Positions 18,173 through 30,144 are shown, numbered from the stretch's first letter. The stretch is 64,000 bases of DNA from Pleomorphomonas sp. NRK KF1 (GCF_023721755.1 NZ_JAMDLH010000002.1:372001-436000); one strand, 5' to 3'. Numbers and translations are program-made. Notes: generated by a model not told the origin, from the sequence alone.

Positions 18173-19428
18173 GACGGCACTCCCTGAAATTCCGGGGGGT
18201 GGAAAGGCAGCACTTCAAGCCGGTCGCCGGCCCTGAGCGGGGCGTTGGCGGCGACAACGATCGCCAGGGCATCGGCGGCAAGGAGCGGCATCAGGCGATG
18301 CGATCCCGGCTGTCCGACGCGGCGGGCAGTGAGCTGGCCGGAAACCGTTTCGAGCGCGACCGGAACGAGCTCGGTCTTCTCCGGCGGACGCCCGGTGGCG
18401 AAGGCGGACAGGGCCATGATGGGCGCGCGCCGGCGGCGCCCCGAAAGGGCCGCGATCATCGGCCGCGCGAAGACCAGCGCGCAGAAGGCCGCCGCCTGCG
18501 GGTTGCCCGGCAATCCGACGAAGGCGGCGCCGCCGACCCTGCCGAGGGCGAGCGGCTTTCCCGGCTTGATGGCGACCGAGGATACGGCGATCGTTCCTCC
18601 GACCGCCGCCAGGGCGGCGCGCACGAGATCGCGATCGCCGGAGGACATGCCGGCCGAGGTCACGATGAGATCGGCTTGGCGGCTGGCATCGGCGAGCCGC
18701 TCGGTGAGGGTGTCGTAGCTGTCGCCCACCGTCGTCCTGGTCACGTCGACGCCGCTGTCGGCCAGCAAGGCCATCAACATGGGGCCGTTGGAATCGTAGA
18801 TGCCCGCCGCCGACAGCGTCTCACCGGCGCTGCGCAGCTCCGCACCGGTGGTCAATATGGACACCCGGATGGGCGAGGTTACCCGCACAGATCCGATGCC
18901 GAGCGCCGCCAGGGCGGCAATCTCGGGCCAGGCAAGCCGCCTGCCCTTTGTCAGAACCGTCTGGCCGCGCGCGATGTCTTCGCCAGCCTTGCGGATGTGT
19001 CCCTCGGGCTTGGCGGAACCAAGCATCGCCACCCCCTCACCGGCGATGATGGTCTCCTCGTAAGGAACGACCGTGTCCGCTCCCGCTGGCAGGCTGGCCC
19101 CGGTCATGATGCGATGGGCGCAGTTGGGCGTCAGTCGGGCCTGCGCGTCGCCGGCATGGGTCACTCCATCGATGCGCAGCGGACCGGCCGCGACATCGGC
19201 GAAGCGGACCGCATAGCCATCCATGGCCGCCTGATCGAAGGCGGGCAGATCGCGCGGTGCGACGATCGTTTCGGCGAGAACGCGCCCGAGCGCCGCGCCG
19301 AGCGGCACCGTCTCGCTTCGCTCAACCGGAGCCGCGAGACGCAGGGCCTCACGACGGGCGTCCTCGAAAGACCGCATGCCCTGGGTGACGGGGCGGAATG
19401 GGAAGGCTTCGGGCGCGTGAAAGGTCAT
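18169..19428 (-). CDS. moeA: Molybdopterin molybdotransferase MoeA
   Basis: 419 aa. Inserts molybdate into adenylated molybdopterin. Typical MoeA blocks: [13 protein letters not shown] near residue 65, [65 protein letters not shown] and GLPGNPQAA, followed by a C-terminal domain IV. ATG overlaps the stop of the 96-aa gene upstream and its own stop overlaps moaA, so translation is coupled through the operon. A nar-linked copy suggests demand-driven cofactor synthesis. Confidence 0.95.
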   Translation of the reverse strand: MTFHAPEAFPFRPVTQGMRSFEDARREALRLAAPVERSETVPLGAALGRVLAETIVAPRDLPAFDQAAMDGYAVRFADVAAGPLRIDGVTHAGDAQARLTPNCAHRIMTGASLPAGADTVVPYEETIIAGEGVAMLGSAKPEGHIRKAGEDIARGQTVLTKGRRLAWPEIAALAALGIGSVRVTSPIRVSILTTGAELRSAGETLSAAGIYDSNGPMLMALLADSGVDVTRTTVGDSYDTLTERLADASRQADLIVTSAGMSSGDRDLVRAALAAVGGTIAVSSVAIKPGKPLALGRVGGAAFVGLPGNPQAAAFCALVFARPMIAALSGRRRRAPIMALSAFATGRPPEKTELVPVALETVSGQLTARRVGQPGSHRLMPLLAADALAIVVAANAPLRAGDRLEVLPFHPPEFQGVPS

Positions 19429-19715
19429 GTCGCCACTCCCCTGTTGGCCGGCAAAATGGCTTCCAGGATGGCGCGCATGGCTGCGAGGCTCGGATCTTCC
19501 GACCGGTTCATGATGCCGACGAGCTGAAGCCAGGTATCGTCCGAAGCTTCGTCGACGAAGGTGCGGACCGATGCCGCGAGGTAGGCCTGGGGCGTCAGTC
19601 CCTCCGCTTCAGCGGATCGGCCGATACGGGCGAGCAGGTCCGGGGCGTCGAGAGCGGCGACGAGGCCGAGGACGACGTTCGGATCGTCGAGATCGTCAAT
19701 GATCTTGCCTAGCAT
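19425..19715 (-). CDS. 96-aa protein of unknown function in the nar operon
   Basis: No recognised domain. Small and acidic, mostly helical in composition (DDPNVVLGLVAALDAPDLLARIGRSAEAEGLTPQAYLAASV), without signal peptide or membrane segment, so probably cytoplasmic. The middle segment resembles ribbon-helix-helix or adaptor-like helices but this is not firm. It lies 7 nt after the parvulin gene and overlaps moeA by 4 nt, so it is translated as part of the nar operon. A role in NarGHI assembly or molybdenum cofactor delivery is a guess from position. Confidence 0.75.
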   Translation of the reverse strand: MLGKIIDDLDDPNVVLGLVAALDAPDLLARIGRSAEAEGLTPQAYLAASVRTFVDEASDDTWLQLVGIMNRSEDPSLAAMRAILEAILPANRGVAT

Positions 19716-19722
19716 GTCGTTC

Positions 19723-20610
19723 TCACTGGACGAGTGGCTGGGTGGAACCGGTCAGATCGAAGCCGTCGATGTGCGCCCGGCCGATCAGTTGGGAGATGTA
19801 TTGGGCGCTGGCCCGCCGCTCGACCCGCTCGGCGAGGTAATCGGCGATGCGCTCTTTCACCGCCTCGAAGGGCAGCTGTTCCCCGTCGATCTTGCGATCG
19901 AGGCGGATCAGGTGCACCCCATAGCGGGTCTCGACCGGAGCCGAGAGCTCTTCCGGCGACAGCGTATCCAGCGCGGTCTCGAACTCCGGCGTGGTTTCGC
20001 CGGGGGCGATCTGACCGAGCGCGCCGCCCACCTTGGCCGACGGGCAGTCGGAGAGGGATTGGGCGAACTCGGCAAAGCGCTGCGGCTGCAGGACGAGCTG
20101 TTCGCGCAAGGCGGCGGCCTTGTCGCGCGCCGCGGCGAAGGCGTCGCCCTCGTCCCGTCGGGCGGCGAACAGGATGTGGCTGGCGGCATAGAGCGGCGGC
20201 GTCACGAAGCGCCGGTGGTTGTTGTCGTAATAGCGGCGCAGCGTTTCTTCGTCGGCGGTAGGAACGGGCGCCTCACTGGCCATCAGCTCTCTGATGAGGG
20301 CGTCCTCTTCGGTCTCGCGGCGGCCCTCGGCGTCGGTTTCCAGCGCGGCGACGATGCCGAGGCGGCGCGCCTCGGCCAGCAGTACCTCGCGCACGATCAG
20401 CGCAGTCGCCGCCTCGCGAAGCGCCCTCTCGGCATCGTCTCCGGGGTGGTTCTGCATCTCCGCCGCGATGGCCTTGCGGTCGATCACCACCCCGTTGACG
20501 GTGATGCGCGGAAAGGACGGACGCTGGCCGGGGCGGTCCTTACGGTCGGCCGTGTCGGCGGTCGCGGACCGGGGTGGATGCTTGCGATGATCGATGTCGA
20601 TGGCGGCCAT
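19723..20610 (-). CDS. Parvulin-type peptidyl-prolyl cis-trans isomerase in the nar operon
   Basis: 295 aa from ATG 20610, preceded by GGGGAG at 8 nt; GTG 20619 overlapping the narI stop is an alternative. Residues about 30-120 are a SurA-like helical chaperone region (FPRITVNGVVIDRKAIAAEMQ); residues about 135-235 form a rotamase domain (YAASHILFAAR, FAQSLSDCPSAKVGGALGQI, PVETRYGVHLIRLDRKI). No signal peptide, so it should act in the cytoplasm. A parvulin next to narGHJI is known in several alphaproteobacteria and probably helps fold the reductase subunits. Confidence 0.88.
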   Translation of the reverse strand: MAAIDIDHRKHPPRSATADTADRKDRPGQRPSFPRITVNGVVIDRKAIAAEMQNHPGDDAERALREAATALIVREVLLAEARRLGIVAALETDAEGRRETEEDALIRELMASEAPVPTADEETLRRYYDNNHRRFVTPPLYAASHILFAARRDEGDAFAAARDKAAALREQLVLQPQRFAEFAQSLSDCPSAKVGGALGQIAPGETTPEFETALDTLSPEELSAPVETRYGVHLIRLDRKIDGEQLPFEAVKERIADYLAERVERRASAQYISQLIGRAHIDGFDLTGSTQPLVQ

Positions 20611-20615
20611 GTCCG

Positions 20616-21353
20616 TCACTCCCCTGCCGAGCGTGGGACGGAGCTTTTCGCCACGCCGACCCTGAGGTTGCGGCGCGTGCGCACCACCTGATAGCCGGTT
20701 CTGCCGAGGTACCAGATGGGCGCGCTCCAGACGTGCACCAGACGGGTGAACGGGAACACCAGGAAGATCGTCAGGCCGAGCAGGATGTGGGTCTTGAAGA
20801 TCCAGTGGACGTCGGCGAGATAGGCCGCCGCCGAGGGCTGGGCGGTGACGATGCCCTGGGCCCAGGCCATCAGCTTCACCATCTCGTGGCCGTCGAGATT
20901 GTGCGCCGACACGAAGATCGACGACAGGCCGAGCGTCAACTGCGCCCAGAGCAGCAGCAGGATGGCGATGTCGGAAAAGCTGGAGGTCTTACGGATGCGC
21001 GGGTCGAACAGCCGGCGGTGCGCAAGCAGCGCGATGCCGACAAAGCAGGCGACCCCGGCGATGCCGCCGACCGTCATGGCCAGGAGCTGTTTAAATGTGT
21101 GGCTGATGCCGAGCGCGTCGAACACCCCCACCGGCGTCAGAAGCCCGACGAAATGGCCGCCGAAGATGATCAGGATGCCGACATGGAACAGGTTGGAGCC
21201 CCAGAACAGCTGGCGCCGGCGCAGAAGCTGCGACGAGCCGGTCTTCCAGGTGTACTGCTCGCGATCGAAGCGGATCAGGCTGCCGAGCGCGAACACGGTG
21301 AGGCAGACATAGGGGTACCAGCCGAAGAGGGCGCTGTTGATGTAGTCAGACAT
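20616..21353 (-). CDS. narI: Respiratory nitrate reductase gamma subunit (cytochrome b)
   Basis: 245 aa, five hydrophobic segments. Membrane cytochrome b that oxidises quinol and passes electrons to NarH. Candidate haem ligands are the His residues in NLFHVGIL, GGHFVGLL and DVHWIFKTHILLG, at the positions used in E. coli NarI. Starts YINSALFGWYPYVCL as in other NarI proteins. Overlaps the narJ end by 8 nt and the following parvulin region closely. Confidence 0.95.
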   Translation of the reverse strand: MSDYINSALFGWYPYVCLTVFALGSLIRFDREQYTWKTGSSQLLRRRQLFWGSNLFHVGILIIFGGHFVGLLTPVGVFDALGISHTFKQLLAMTVGGIAGVACFVGIALLAHRRLFDPRIRKTSSFSDIAILLLLWAQLTLGLSSIFVSAHNLDGHEMVKLMAWAQGIVTAQPSAAAYLADVHWIFKTHILLGLTIFLVFPFTRLVHVWSAPIWYLGRTGYQVVRTRRNLRVGVAKSSVPRSAGE

Positions 21354-22022
21354 GGTTGGTCTCCTCGGTGCGAGGATCGCGGCGGGCGGCGCGGATGCGG
21401 CTCATGGTGCGGTCGGACGAGCAGCCGGGCGCGGCGTCCGGCCCGAAGACCACCGGGTCCTCGGCCCAGTCGGCGTCGATATCCATGGGGGCGGCAAGTT
21501 CCACCGGTTCGGCGTTGGCGCTGCCCGACAGTGCGAGCAAGGCGCCGAACACGCCGGCATAGGTCGAGCCGCGGGCGACAAGACGCTCGCGCAGGGCGGC
21601 GACGATCGGCGCGATGTCGGTCAGCAGCTGGCGTGCTTCGGCGAAGGGCCGCGTCGAGGCGTATTCGAGAAGGAGCGGCAGGTAGTCCGGCAGTTCGTTC
21701 GCCGTCATGGTCAGCCCGCCCCGCTCGTAGAGCGCGGCGAGATCCACCATGGCCTGACCACGGTCGCGGCTTTCGCCGTGCACGTGCTCGAACAGGTTGA
21801 GCGTCAGGGAGCGGGAGCGGTCGAACAGCTCGACGTAGCGTTCCTGCAGGCCATAGAGGTCGCCGTTGCGTAGTTCGTCGAGCAGCGGCCAAAGATCGGC
21901 ACGCTCGCGCGCCGACACCTGCCCCTCGTCGACTAGCACGGTGCCGATGTCGGCAATAGCCGCGCGCAGGTCTTCCGTCGGATAGGCGAGAAGCGCCGAA
22001 AGTGCCCTCAGCGTGTTGGACA

Positions 22023-22023
<1 letters not shown>
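21346..22023 (-). CDS. narJ: Nitrate reductase molybdenum cofactor assembly chaperone NarJ
   Basis: 225 aa from ATG 22023, with GGAGG at 7 nt; GTG 22026 is also in frame. Cytoplasmic chaperone that holds apo-NarGH during cofactor insertion and membrane docking. Contains the NarJ core ALSALLAYPTEDLRAA, ERYVELFDRSRSLTLNLFEHVHGESRDRGQAM and LPDYLPLLLEYAS. The start overlaps the narH stop (TGATG). Confidence 0.94.
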
Positions 22024-23549
<1,526 letters not shown>

Positions 23550-23552
23550 GTC

Positions 23553-26500
23553 TCAAACCTCCTGAGGGGCCGGAGCGTCCGAAGCGGCGAGCGGCTCTTC
23601 CAGCCAGTCGACCTTGGACATCTTGCGGATGATGACGAACTCGTCGCGGTTGGAACCGACGGTGCCGTAGTAGTTGAAGCCGTAGGACTGCTGGGCGTAG
23701 CCGCCGATCATGTGCGTCGGCTTCAGCACGGCGCGGGTCACCGAGTTATGGATGCCGCCCCGGTTGCCGGTGAGCTCCGAACCCGGTGTGTTGATGATCT
23801 TTTCCTGGGCGTGATACATCATCATCATGCCCGGATTGACGCGCTGGGAGACGACGGCGCGGGCCGTCAGCGCGCCGTTGGCGTTGAACACTTCCACCCA
23901 GTCGTTGTCGACGATGCCGGCCGAGCGGGCGTCGGTTTCCGATATCCAGACCACCGGGCCGCCGCGATTGAGCGTCAGCATCAGGAGGTTGTCGGTGTAG
24001 GTGGAGTGGATGCCCCACTTTTGGTGCGGCGTGATGAAATTGAGGGCGATCTCCTTCTCGCCGTTGCCCTTGTGGGCACCGAGGCGGGCGATGGCCTTGA
24101 GGTCGACCGGCGGCTTCCAGGTGACGAAGGCCTCGCCGAAGGCCCGCATCCACTTGTGATCCTGATAGAGCTGCTGCCGGCCGGTCAGCGTCCGCCAGGG
24201 GATCAACTCGTGGACGTTGGTGTAGCCGGCGTTGTAGCAGACCTTCTCGCTCTCGATGCCCGACCAGGTGGGCGAGGAGATGATCTTGCGCGGCTGCGCC
24301 TGGATGTCGCGGAAGCGGATCTTTTCGTCTTCCTTGGGCAGGGCGAGATGGGCGTGTTCGCGGCCGGTGGCCTTGCCGAGCGCTTCCCAGGCCTTGACCG
24401 CCACCTCGCCGTTGGTCTCGGGGGCGAGCATCAGCACCACCTCGGTGGCATCGATGTCGGTGTCGATCTTCGGGAGCCCCTTGGCGACGCCGTCACGATG
24501 CACGCCGTTGAGCGCGCCGAGCGCCTCGACCTCGTGCTGGGTCTTCCAGGCGATGCCCTTGCCGCCGTTGCCGACGTCGGTCATCAGCGGGCCGAGGGCG
24601 GTGAAGCGCTCGAAGATGTGCGGATAGTCGCGCTTGACGACGCTGACCGAGGGCATGGTCCGTCCGGGGATCGGTTCGATCTCGCCGCGCTTCCAGTCGG
24701 CAACGTCGAAGGCCTGAGCGATCTCGCCGGGACTGTCGTGCTGGATGGGCGTTAGGACCACGTCCTCCTCGACGCCCAGCACCTCGGGCGCAACGGTGGA
24801 GAAGGCCTTGGCGAGCCCCTTGTAGATCTCCCAGTCCGAGCGCGATTCCCAGGCGGGATCCACGGCGGCGGACAGCGGATGGATGAAGGGATGCATGTCG
24901 GAGGTGTTGAGGTCGTTCTTCTCGTACCAGGTGGCCGTCGGCAGCACGATGTCCGAGTAGACGCAGGTGGTCGACATGCGGAAATCGAGCGTCACCAGGA
25001 GATCGAGTTTTCCCTCCGGCGCCTCGTCATGCCAGGCGACCTCCTTGTTGAGCACCGCGCCTTCGGTGCCGAGGTCCTTGCCCATCACGCCATGCTTGGT
25101 GCCGAGCAGATGCTTCAGGAAATACTCGTGCCCCTTGCCGGACGAACCCAGCAGGTTCGACCGCCAGACGAACATGTTGCGCGGCCAGTTGGCCGGGTCG
25201 TCGGGGTCCTCGCAGGACAGATTGAGCTCGCCCGATTTCACGGCCTTGGCGACGTAGTCCTTCACCTCCAGGCCGGAAGTTCTCGCGGCGGCGGCTATGC
25301 CGAGCGGGTTCTGCTTGAGCTGCGGCGCCGACGGCAGCCAGCCCATGCGCTCGGCCCGGACGTTGTAGTCGATGAAGCTGTTCTCCCACTCACCCTTGGG
25401 CGCCGTCGGCGACAGGATCTCGGCCGCCGTCAGGCTCTCGTAGCGCCACTGATCGGTGTGGGCATAGAAGAAGGACGTGGAGTTCTGCTGGCGCGGCGGC
25501 CGCGCCCAGTCGAGGCCGAAGGCGAGCGGCGCCCAGCCGGTCTGCGGCCGCAGCTTTTCCTGGCCGACGTAATGCGACCAGCCGCCGCCCGACTGACCGA
25601 TGGCGCCGCAGAACACCAGAAGGTTGATCACCCCCCGGTAGTTCATGTCCATGTGATACCAGTGGTTCATGCCCGCCCCGATGATGATCATCGAGCGGCC
25701 GTTGGTCTTCTCGGCGTTCTCGGCGAATTCGCGGGCGACGGTGACGATGGCGTCGCGCTTGACGCCGGTGATCTTCTCGGCCCAGGCCGGGGTGAACGGC
25801 ACGTCCCGATCATAGGTATGGGCGACGAAATCGCCGCCGAAGCCGCGATCGAGGCCGTAGTTGGCCATCATCAGGTCGTAGACGGTGGCGACCTTCACCT
25901 TCGATCCGTCGGCGGTGGCGATCTCGCGCACCGGAACGTTCCGCGTCAGGATGTCGCCGTGGGCGGTGGAGACGAAGTGCTCGCTGGCCCGGCCGCCGAA
26001 ATAGGGGAAGTCGACGGCGGCGATCTCATGATCGGTATCGGCCAGCGTCAGCCTCAGCCGCACGTTCCGGCCGTCGCCGTCCTTGTCCTCGAGGTTCCAA
26101 CGGCCGCTCTCGCCCCAGCGGTAGCCGATCGAACCGAGCGGCGCCACCAGATCGCCGGAGGTCTCGTCGATCGCCACCGTCTTCCAGTCGGGATTGTTGG
26201 CCTCGCCAAGACCGCCCGGCAGCTCGGAGGCGCGTAGCAGGCGCTCGGGGATCAGGCGTCCATCCTTTTCCTCCATCCGGACGAGAAAGGGCATGTCGGT
26301 GTAGCGGCGCGCATAGTCGTCGAAATAGGCGACGCGGCGGTCGAGATGGAACTCTCGGAGGATGACGTGCCCCATGGCCAGCGCCAGCGCGGCGTCGGTG
26401 CCCTGCTTGGGGGCGAGCCAGATGTCGGCGAACTTGGTCGCCTCGGCATAGTCGGGGCTGACGACGGCGCTCTTGGTGCCCTTGTAGCGGACCTCGGTGT

Positions 26501-27299
26501 AGAAATGGGCGTCGGGCGTGCGCGTCTGCGGCACGTTGGACCCCCACAGGATCAGGAAGCCGGCGTTGTACCAGTCTGCGCTTTCCGGCACGTCGGTCTG
26601 CTCGCCCCAGGTCTGGGGTGAGGCGGGCGGCAGGTCGCAGTACCAGTCGTAGAACGACAGGCAGACGCCGCCGATGAGCGACAGATAGCGGGCGCCGGCC
26701 GCGTAGGAGATCATCGACATGGCCGGAATGGGCGAGAAGCCGACGACGCGGTCGGGACCATACGCCTTGATGGTGTGGGCGTTGGCGGCGGCGATGATCT
26801 CGTTGACCTCGTCCCACGTCGCCCGCACCAGTCCGCCGTGGCCGCGGATCGAGGTGTAGGAGCGGCGCTTTTCGGCATCGCCGACGATCGATGCCCAGGC
26901 GGCAACGGGCGGCATGATCTTGCGCGCCTCGCGCCACAGCCTCAACAGACGGCCGCGCACCATGGGGTGCTTCACCCGGGCGCCGGAATAGAGATACCAA
27001 CTGTAGGACGCGCCACGGGCGCAGCCGCGCGGCTCATGGTTCGGCAGATCGGCCCGGGTGCGCGGATAGTCGGTCTGCTGGGTTTCCCAGGTGACGATGC
27101 CGCCCTTGACGTAGATCTTCCAGGAGCACGAGCCGGTGCAGTTCACGCCATGCGTCGAGCGGACGATCTTGTCGTGCTGCCAGCGCTTGCGATAGCCGTC
27201 CTCCCAGGACCGATCCTCGTCGGTGACGATGCCGTGGCTCTCCGAGAAAGGTTCGACGGTCTTGCGGAAAAAGGTCAGGCGATCGAGAAAATGCGACAT
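23553..27299 (-). CDS. narG: Respiratory nitrate reductase alpha subunit (molybdenum catalytic)
   Basis: 1248 aa from ATG 27299 (MSHFLDRLTFFRKT), the usual NarG start; the reading frame stays open upstream into narK. Reduces nitrate to nitrite on the cytoplasmic side. FS0 motif THGVNCTGSCSW (His plus Cys ligands) is followed by the later Cys in GCARGAS. The Mo-ligand Asp region WYCDLPPASPQTWGEQTD is present, and the C-terminal molybdopterin-binding motifs include KWGIHSTYTDNLLML. Part of narKGHJI; separated from narK by 20 nt. Confidence 0.97.
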   Translation of the reverse strand: MSHFLDRLTFFRKTVEPFSESHGIVTDEDRSWEDGYRKRWQHDKIVRSTHGVNCTGSCSWKIYVKGGIVTWETQQTDYPRTRADLPNHEPRGCARGASYSWYLYSGARVKHPMVRGRLLRLWREARKIMPPVAAWASIVGDAEKRRSYTSIRGHGGLVRATWDEVNEIIAAANAHTIKAYGPDRVVGFSPIPAMSMISYAAGARYLSLIGGVCLSFYDWYCDLPPASPQTWGEQTDVPESADWYNAGFLILWGSNVPQTRTPDAHFYTEVRYKGTKSAVVSPDYAEATKFADIWLAPKQGTDAALALAMGHVILREFHLDRRVAYFDDYARRYTDMPFLVRMEEKDGRLIPERLLRASELPGGLGEANNPDWKTVAIDETSGDLVAPLGSIGYRWGESGRWNLEDKDGDGRNVRLRLTLADTDHEIAAVDFPYFGGRASEHFVSTAHGDILTRNVPVREIATADGSKVKVATVYDLMMANYGLDRGFGGDFVAHTYDRDVPFTPAWAEKITGVKRDAIVTVAREFAENAEKTNGRSMIIIGAGMNHWYHMDMNYRGVINLLVFCGAIGQSGGGWSHYVGQEKLRPQTGWAPLAFGLDWARPPRQQNSTSFFYAHTDQWRYESLTAAEILSPTAPKGEWENSFIDYNVRAERMGWLPSAPQLKQNPLGIAAAARTSGLEVKDYVAKAVKSGELNLSCEDPDDPANWPRNMFVWRSNLLGSSGKGHEYFLKHLLGTKHGVMGKDLGTEGAVLNKEVAWHDEAPEGKLDLLVTLDFRMSTTCVYSDIVLPTATWYEKNDLNTSDMHPFIHPLSAAVDPAWESRSDWEIYKGLAKAFSTVAPEVLGVEEDVVLTPIQHDSPGEIAQAFDVADWKRGEIEPIPGRTMPSVSVVKRDYPHIFERFTALGPLMTDVGNGGKGIAWKTQHEVEALGALNGVHRDGVAKGLPKIDTDIDATEVVLMLAPETNGEVAVKAWEALGKATGREHAHLALPKEDEKIRFRDIQAQPRKIISSPTWSGIESEKVCYNAGYTNVHELIPWRTLTGRQQLYQDHKWMRAFGEAFVTWKPPVDLKAIARLGAHKGNGEKEIALNFITPHQKWGIHSTYTDNLLMLTLNRGGPVVWISETDARSAGIVDNDWVEVFNANGALTARAVVSQRVNPGMMMMYHAQEKIINTPGSELTGNRGGIHNSVTRAVLKPTHMIGGYAQQSYGFNYYGTVGSNRDEFVIIRKMSKVDWLEEPLAASDAPAPQEV

Positions 27300-27319
27300 T
27301 GTTCTCGCCTTTCTTGGAT

Positions 27320-30055
27320 TTAGCGGGTGGCAGAGGCGAACGTGGACCGCCGCTGTTGCTCGACATCGTAGAGAAGACCGCCCCGGCGCGCGTAGACGGC
27401 CCAGGTGATCACGAGGCAGGTGACGTAGAAGGCCATGAACGACCACAAGGCAGCCTCGGCGCCGCCGGTCAGCGTGATTGACGTGCCGAAGCCCTTGGGA
27501 ATGAAGAAGGCGCCGAAGGCGGCAATGGCCGAGGTGAAGCCGGTGATGGCCGCGGCCTCCTTCTCGGCCTGACGGCGGCGTGTTTCGGGGTCGGCATCCG
27601 GCATCAGCCTCGCCATCTCACGCGCCGAGATGGCCGGAATCATCTGGAAGGTCGAGGCGTTGCCGACGCCGGTCGCAAAGAACAATACCAGGAACGAGAC
27701 GAAGAAGCCCCAGAACGCCCCCGGCTGATCCTTGATGCCAATGAACCAGAGGACGCCGGCCGTTCCTGCCATCATCAGCGCGAACACCCAGACCGTGACG
27801 CGGGCGCCCCCCTGCCGGTCGGCCAGCCAGCCGGTTCCAGAACGAGCGAGCGCGCCGACGAGCGGGCCGAGGAAGGCGTAGGCCAGCGCGTTGACGTCGG
27901 GGAACAGCATCTTGGAGAGCAGCGGAAAGCCGGCGGAATAGCCGATGAACGAGCCGAAGGTGCCGGTGTAGAGCCAGCACATGATCCAGTTGTGCCGGCG
28001 CTCGAAGATCACCGCCTGTTCGGAGAAGGATGCCTTGGCCGAGGCGATGTCGTTCATCCCGAACCAGGACGCGAAGGCCGAGAGGACAATGAAGGGCACG
28101 AAGAAGAAGCCGGCGTTCTGCAACCAGAGCGGGGCCTGGCCGGACGGGGCAGTCACCATGATCGGCTCGCCGCCAAGCTTGCCGAACACCCCCATGGTGA
28201 TGACCAGCGGAACGACGAACTGGACGACGGAAACGCCTAGGTTGCCGAGGCCGGCGTTGAGCGCCAGCGCGTTGCCCTTCTCCGCCTTCGGGAAGAAGAA
28301 GGAGATATTGGCCATGGATGACGCGAAGTTGCCGCCGCCGAAGCCGCAGCACAGCGCGAGGAGCAGCATCACCGCATAGGGCGTGTCCGGATTCTGTACC
28401 GCATAGCCGATACCCACCGCCGGGATGACCAGCGACCAGGTGGTCAGCGTCGTCCAGAGACGACCGCCGAAGATCGGCACCATGAACGAATAGAAGATGC
28501 GCAGGGTCGCGCCTGACAGGCCGGGCAGCGCCGCCAGCCAGAACAGTTGGTCGGTGGTGAGGTTGAAGCCGACGAGCGGCAGCTTGCTGACCACCACCGA
28601 CCAAACCTGCCAGATGGCGAAGCTGAGCAACAGCGACGGAATCGACAGCCAGAGATTTCGCTGGGCGATGCGGCGACCGGTCGCGCTCCAGAAGGTCTTG
28701 TCCTCCGGTCGCCAATCGGTGAGCACGGCCTTGCCGGGCGCTACAGCCGCGACGGGCTTGGGCATGTCCAGCATTTCGGGGAATGGCGGCAGCGCGGCGA
28801 GCGCCGGACCGGCGGCGGCTCGCTCCATCTGGCGGATCGCGAAGTGCATCCAGGTGAGCGACACCGCGACGATGACGAACAGCGCCATGAAGCAGGATGT
28901 CCAGAGGCCGGTGAGATCGAGCAGAACGCCGAACAGGATCGGCAATACGAAGCCTCCGAGGCCGCCGATCATGCCGACGAGGCCGCCGACCGCACCGACG
29001 TGATCGGGATAGTAGACGGGGATGTGCTTGTAGACCGCCGCCTTGCCGAGGGCCATGAAGAAGCCCAGGACGAACACGGTCACCGTGAAGCCGACGAGGC
29101 CCATGCCCAGGTGAAACCGGATGTCGCCATGGGCGCCTTGGACCACATAATCGGCGGCTGGATAGGACAGGATGAAGGTGGCGACGATCGAAACCAGAAA
29201 GGTCCAATAGAGGACGCGGCGGGCACCATAGGTGTCGGACAGATGGCCGCCGTAGGCTCGGAACAGGCTGGCTGGTATCGAGAAGCAGGCGGCGATCACG
29301 CCGGCCGTCTCGATATCGAGGCCGTAGACGCGCACCAGATATTGCGGCAGCCATAGTGACAGGGCGACGAAGGCGCCGAAGACGAAGAAGTAGTAGAGCG
29401 AGAAACGCCAGACCTGCACGTTACGCAGCGGCGCAAGCTCAAGAAACGCGCTCTTCGGCCGCTCGCCGGTCAGCCGACGCTGCCGAATAACGGGGTCGTC
29501 CTTGGTCGTTACCCAGAACAGAACGGCCATCACGGCCAGTGCCGCCGCCCATACCTCGGCCACGGCCTGCCAGCCGAAGGCGACGAGCACGAGAGGTGCC
29601 AGGAGCTTGGTGACTGCGGCGCCGACGTTGCCAGCTCCGAATATGCCAAGGGCGATGCCCTGCCGCTCGGGCGGGAAGAAGCGGGAAACGTAGGCCACGC
29701 CGACCGAAAAGGAACCACCGGCGATGCCGACGCCAAGGGCGGCGAGGAGAAGCGTCGGATAGGTTGTCGCGTAGGTGAGCAGGTAGGTGGCCGCCGCGGC
29801 CGCCAGCATGTTGAGCGTGAACACCAGACGACCGCCGTAGAGGTCGGTCCAAATGCCCAGCACGATGCGGATCAGCGATCCCGTGAGGATCGGGGTGCCC
29901 ACCAGAAGCCCGAACTGGGCCTCGGACAGCTGCAACTCCTCTCGGAGCCGTATGCCGATGATGGCGAAGATTGTCCAAACGGCGAAGCACACCGTGAACG
30001 CGACGGTGCTCATGCCAAGCGCGCGCGCAGCACCTTCCTGCCCTGCGACCTTCAT
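27320..30055 (-). CDS. narK: Fused NarK1-NarK2 nitrate/nitrite transporter
   Basis: 911 aa, about twice a single MFS protein. Residues about 1-410 form the first 12-helix transporter (FAVWTIFAIIGIRLREELQLSE, RFFPPERQGIALGIFGAGNVGAA). A polar Pro/Ala-rich linker spans about 410-465. The second transporter follows, with the NarK2-type blocks FYSFMVPIFGGRLWTTLTTWSL and GGGNFASSMANISFFFPKAEKGNALALNAGLGNLGVS. Fused NarK is known from Paracoccus and relatives: one half imports nitrate with protons, the other exchanges nitrate for nitrite. ATG 30055 is 6 nt from GGAGG; ATG 30058 is possible. First gene of the nar operon. Confidence 0.95.
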   Translation of the reverse strand: MKVAGQEGAARALGMSTVAFTVCFAVWTIFAIIGIRLREELQLSEAQFGLLVGTPILTGSLIRIVLGIWTDLYGGRLVFTLNMLAAAAATYLLTYATTYPTLLLAALGVGIAGGSFSVGVAYVSRFFPPERQGIALGIFGAGNVGAAVTKLLAPLVLVAFGWQAVAEVWAAALAVMAVLFWVTTKDDPVIRQRRLTGERPKSAFLELAPLRNVQVWRFSLYYFFVFGAFVALSLWLPQYLVRVYGLDIETAGVIAACFSIPASLFRAYGGHLSDTYGARRVLYWTFLVSIVATFILSYPAADYVVQGAHGDIRFHLGMGLVGFTVTVFVLGFFMALGKAAVYKHIPVYYPDHVGAVGGLVGMIGGLGGFVLPILFGVLLDLTGLWTSCFMALFVIVAVSLTWMHFAIRQMERAAAGPALAALPPFPEMLDMPKPVAAVAPGKAVLTDWRPEDKTFWSATGRRIAQRNLWLSIPSLLLSFAIWQVWSVVVSKLPLVGFNLTTDQLFWLAALPGLSGATLRIFYSFMVPIFGGRLWTTLTTWSLVIPAVGIGYAVQNPDTPYAVMLLLALCCGFGGGNFASSMANISFFFPKAEKGNALALNAGLGNLGVSVVQFVVPLVITMGVFGKLGGEPIMVTAPSGQAPLWLQNAGFFFVPFIVLSAFASWFGMNDIASAKASFSEQAVIFERRHNWIMCWLYTGTFGSFIGYSAGFPLLSKMLFPDVNALAYAFLGPLVGALARSGTGWLADRQGGARVTVWVFALMMAGTAGVLWFIGIKDQPGAFWGFFVSFLVLFFATGVGNASTFQMIPAISAREMARLMPDADPETRRRQAEKEAAAITGFTSAIAAFGAFFIPKGFGTSITLTGGAEAALWSFMAFYVTCLVITWAVYARRGGLLYDVEQQRRSTFASATR

Positions 30056-30144
30056 CATAGTCCTCCGACGACCTAGGCGCTAATAAGGTAACGGGCGGGT
30101 TGTCCTGCCCGTCGTCACCCTGGCCGAAATGGTCGCCCTGAACA

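Noticed and set aside
30091-30112. ACGGGC...GCCCGT hairpin in the narK leader
   Set aside because: Only a 6-bp stem without a T-run; noted as possible leader structure but too weak to call a terminator or riboswitch.
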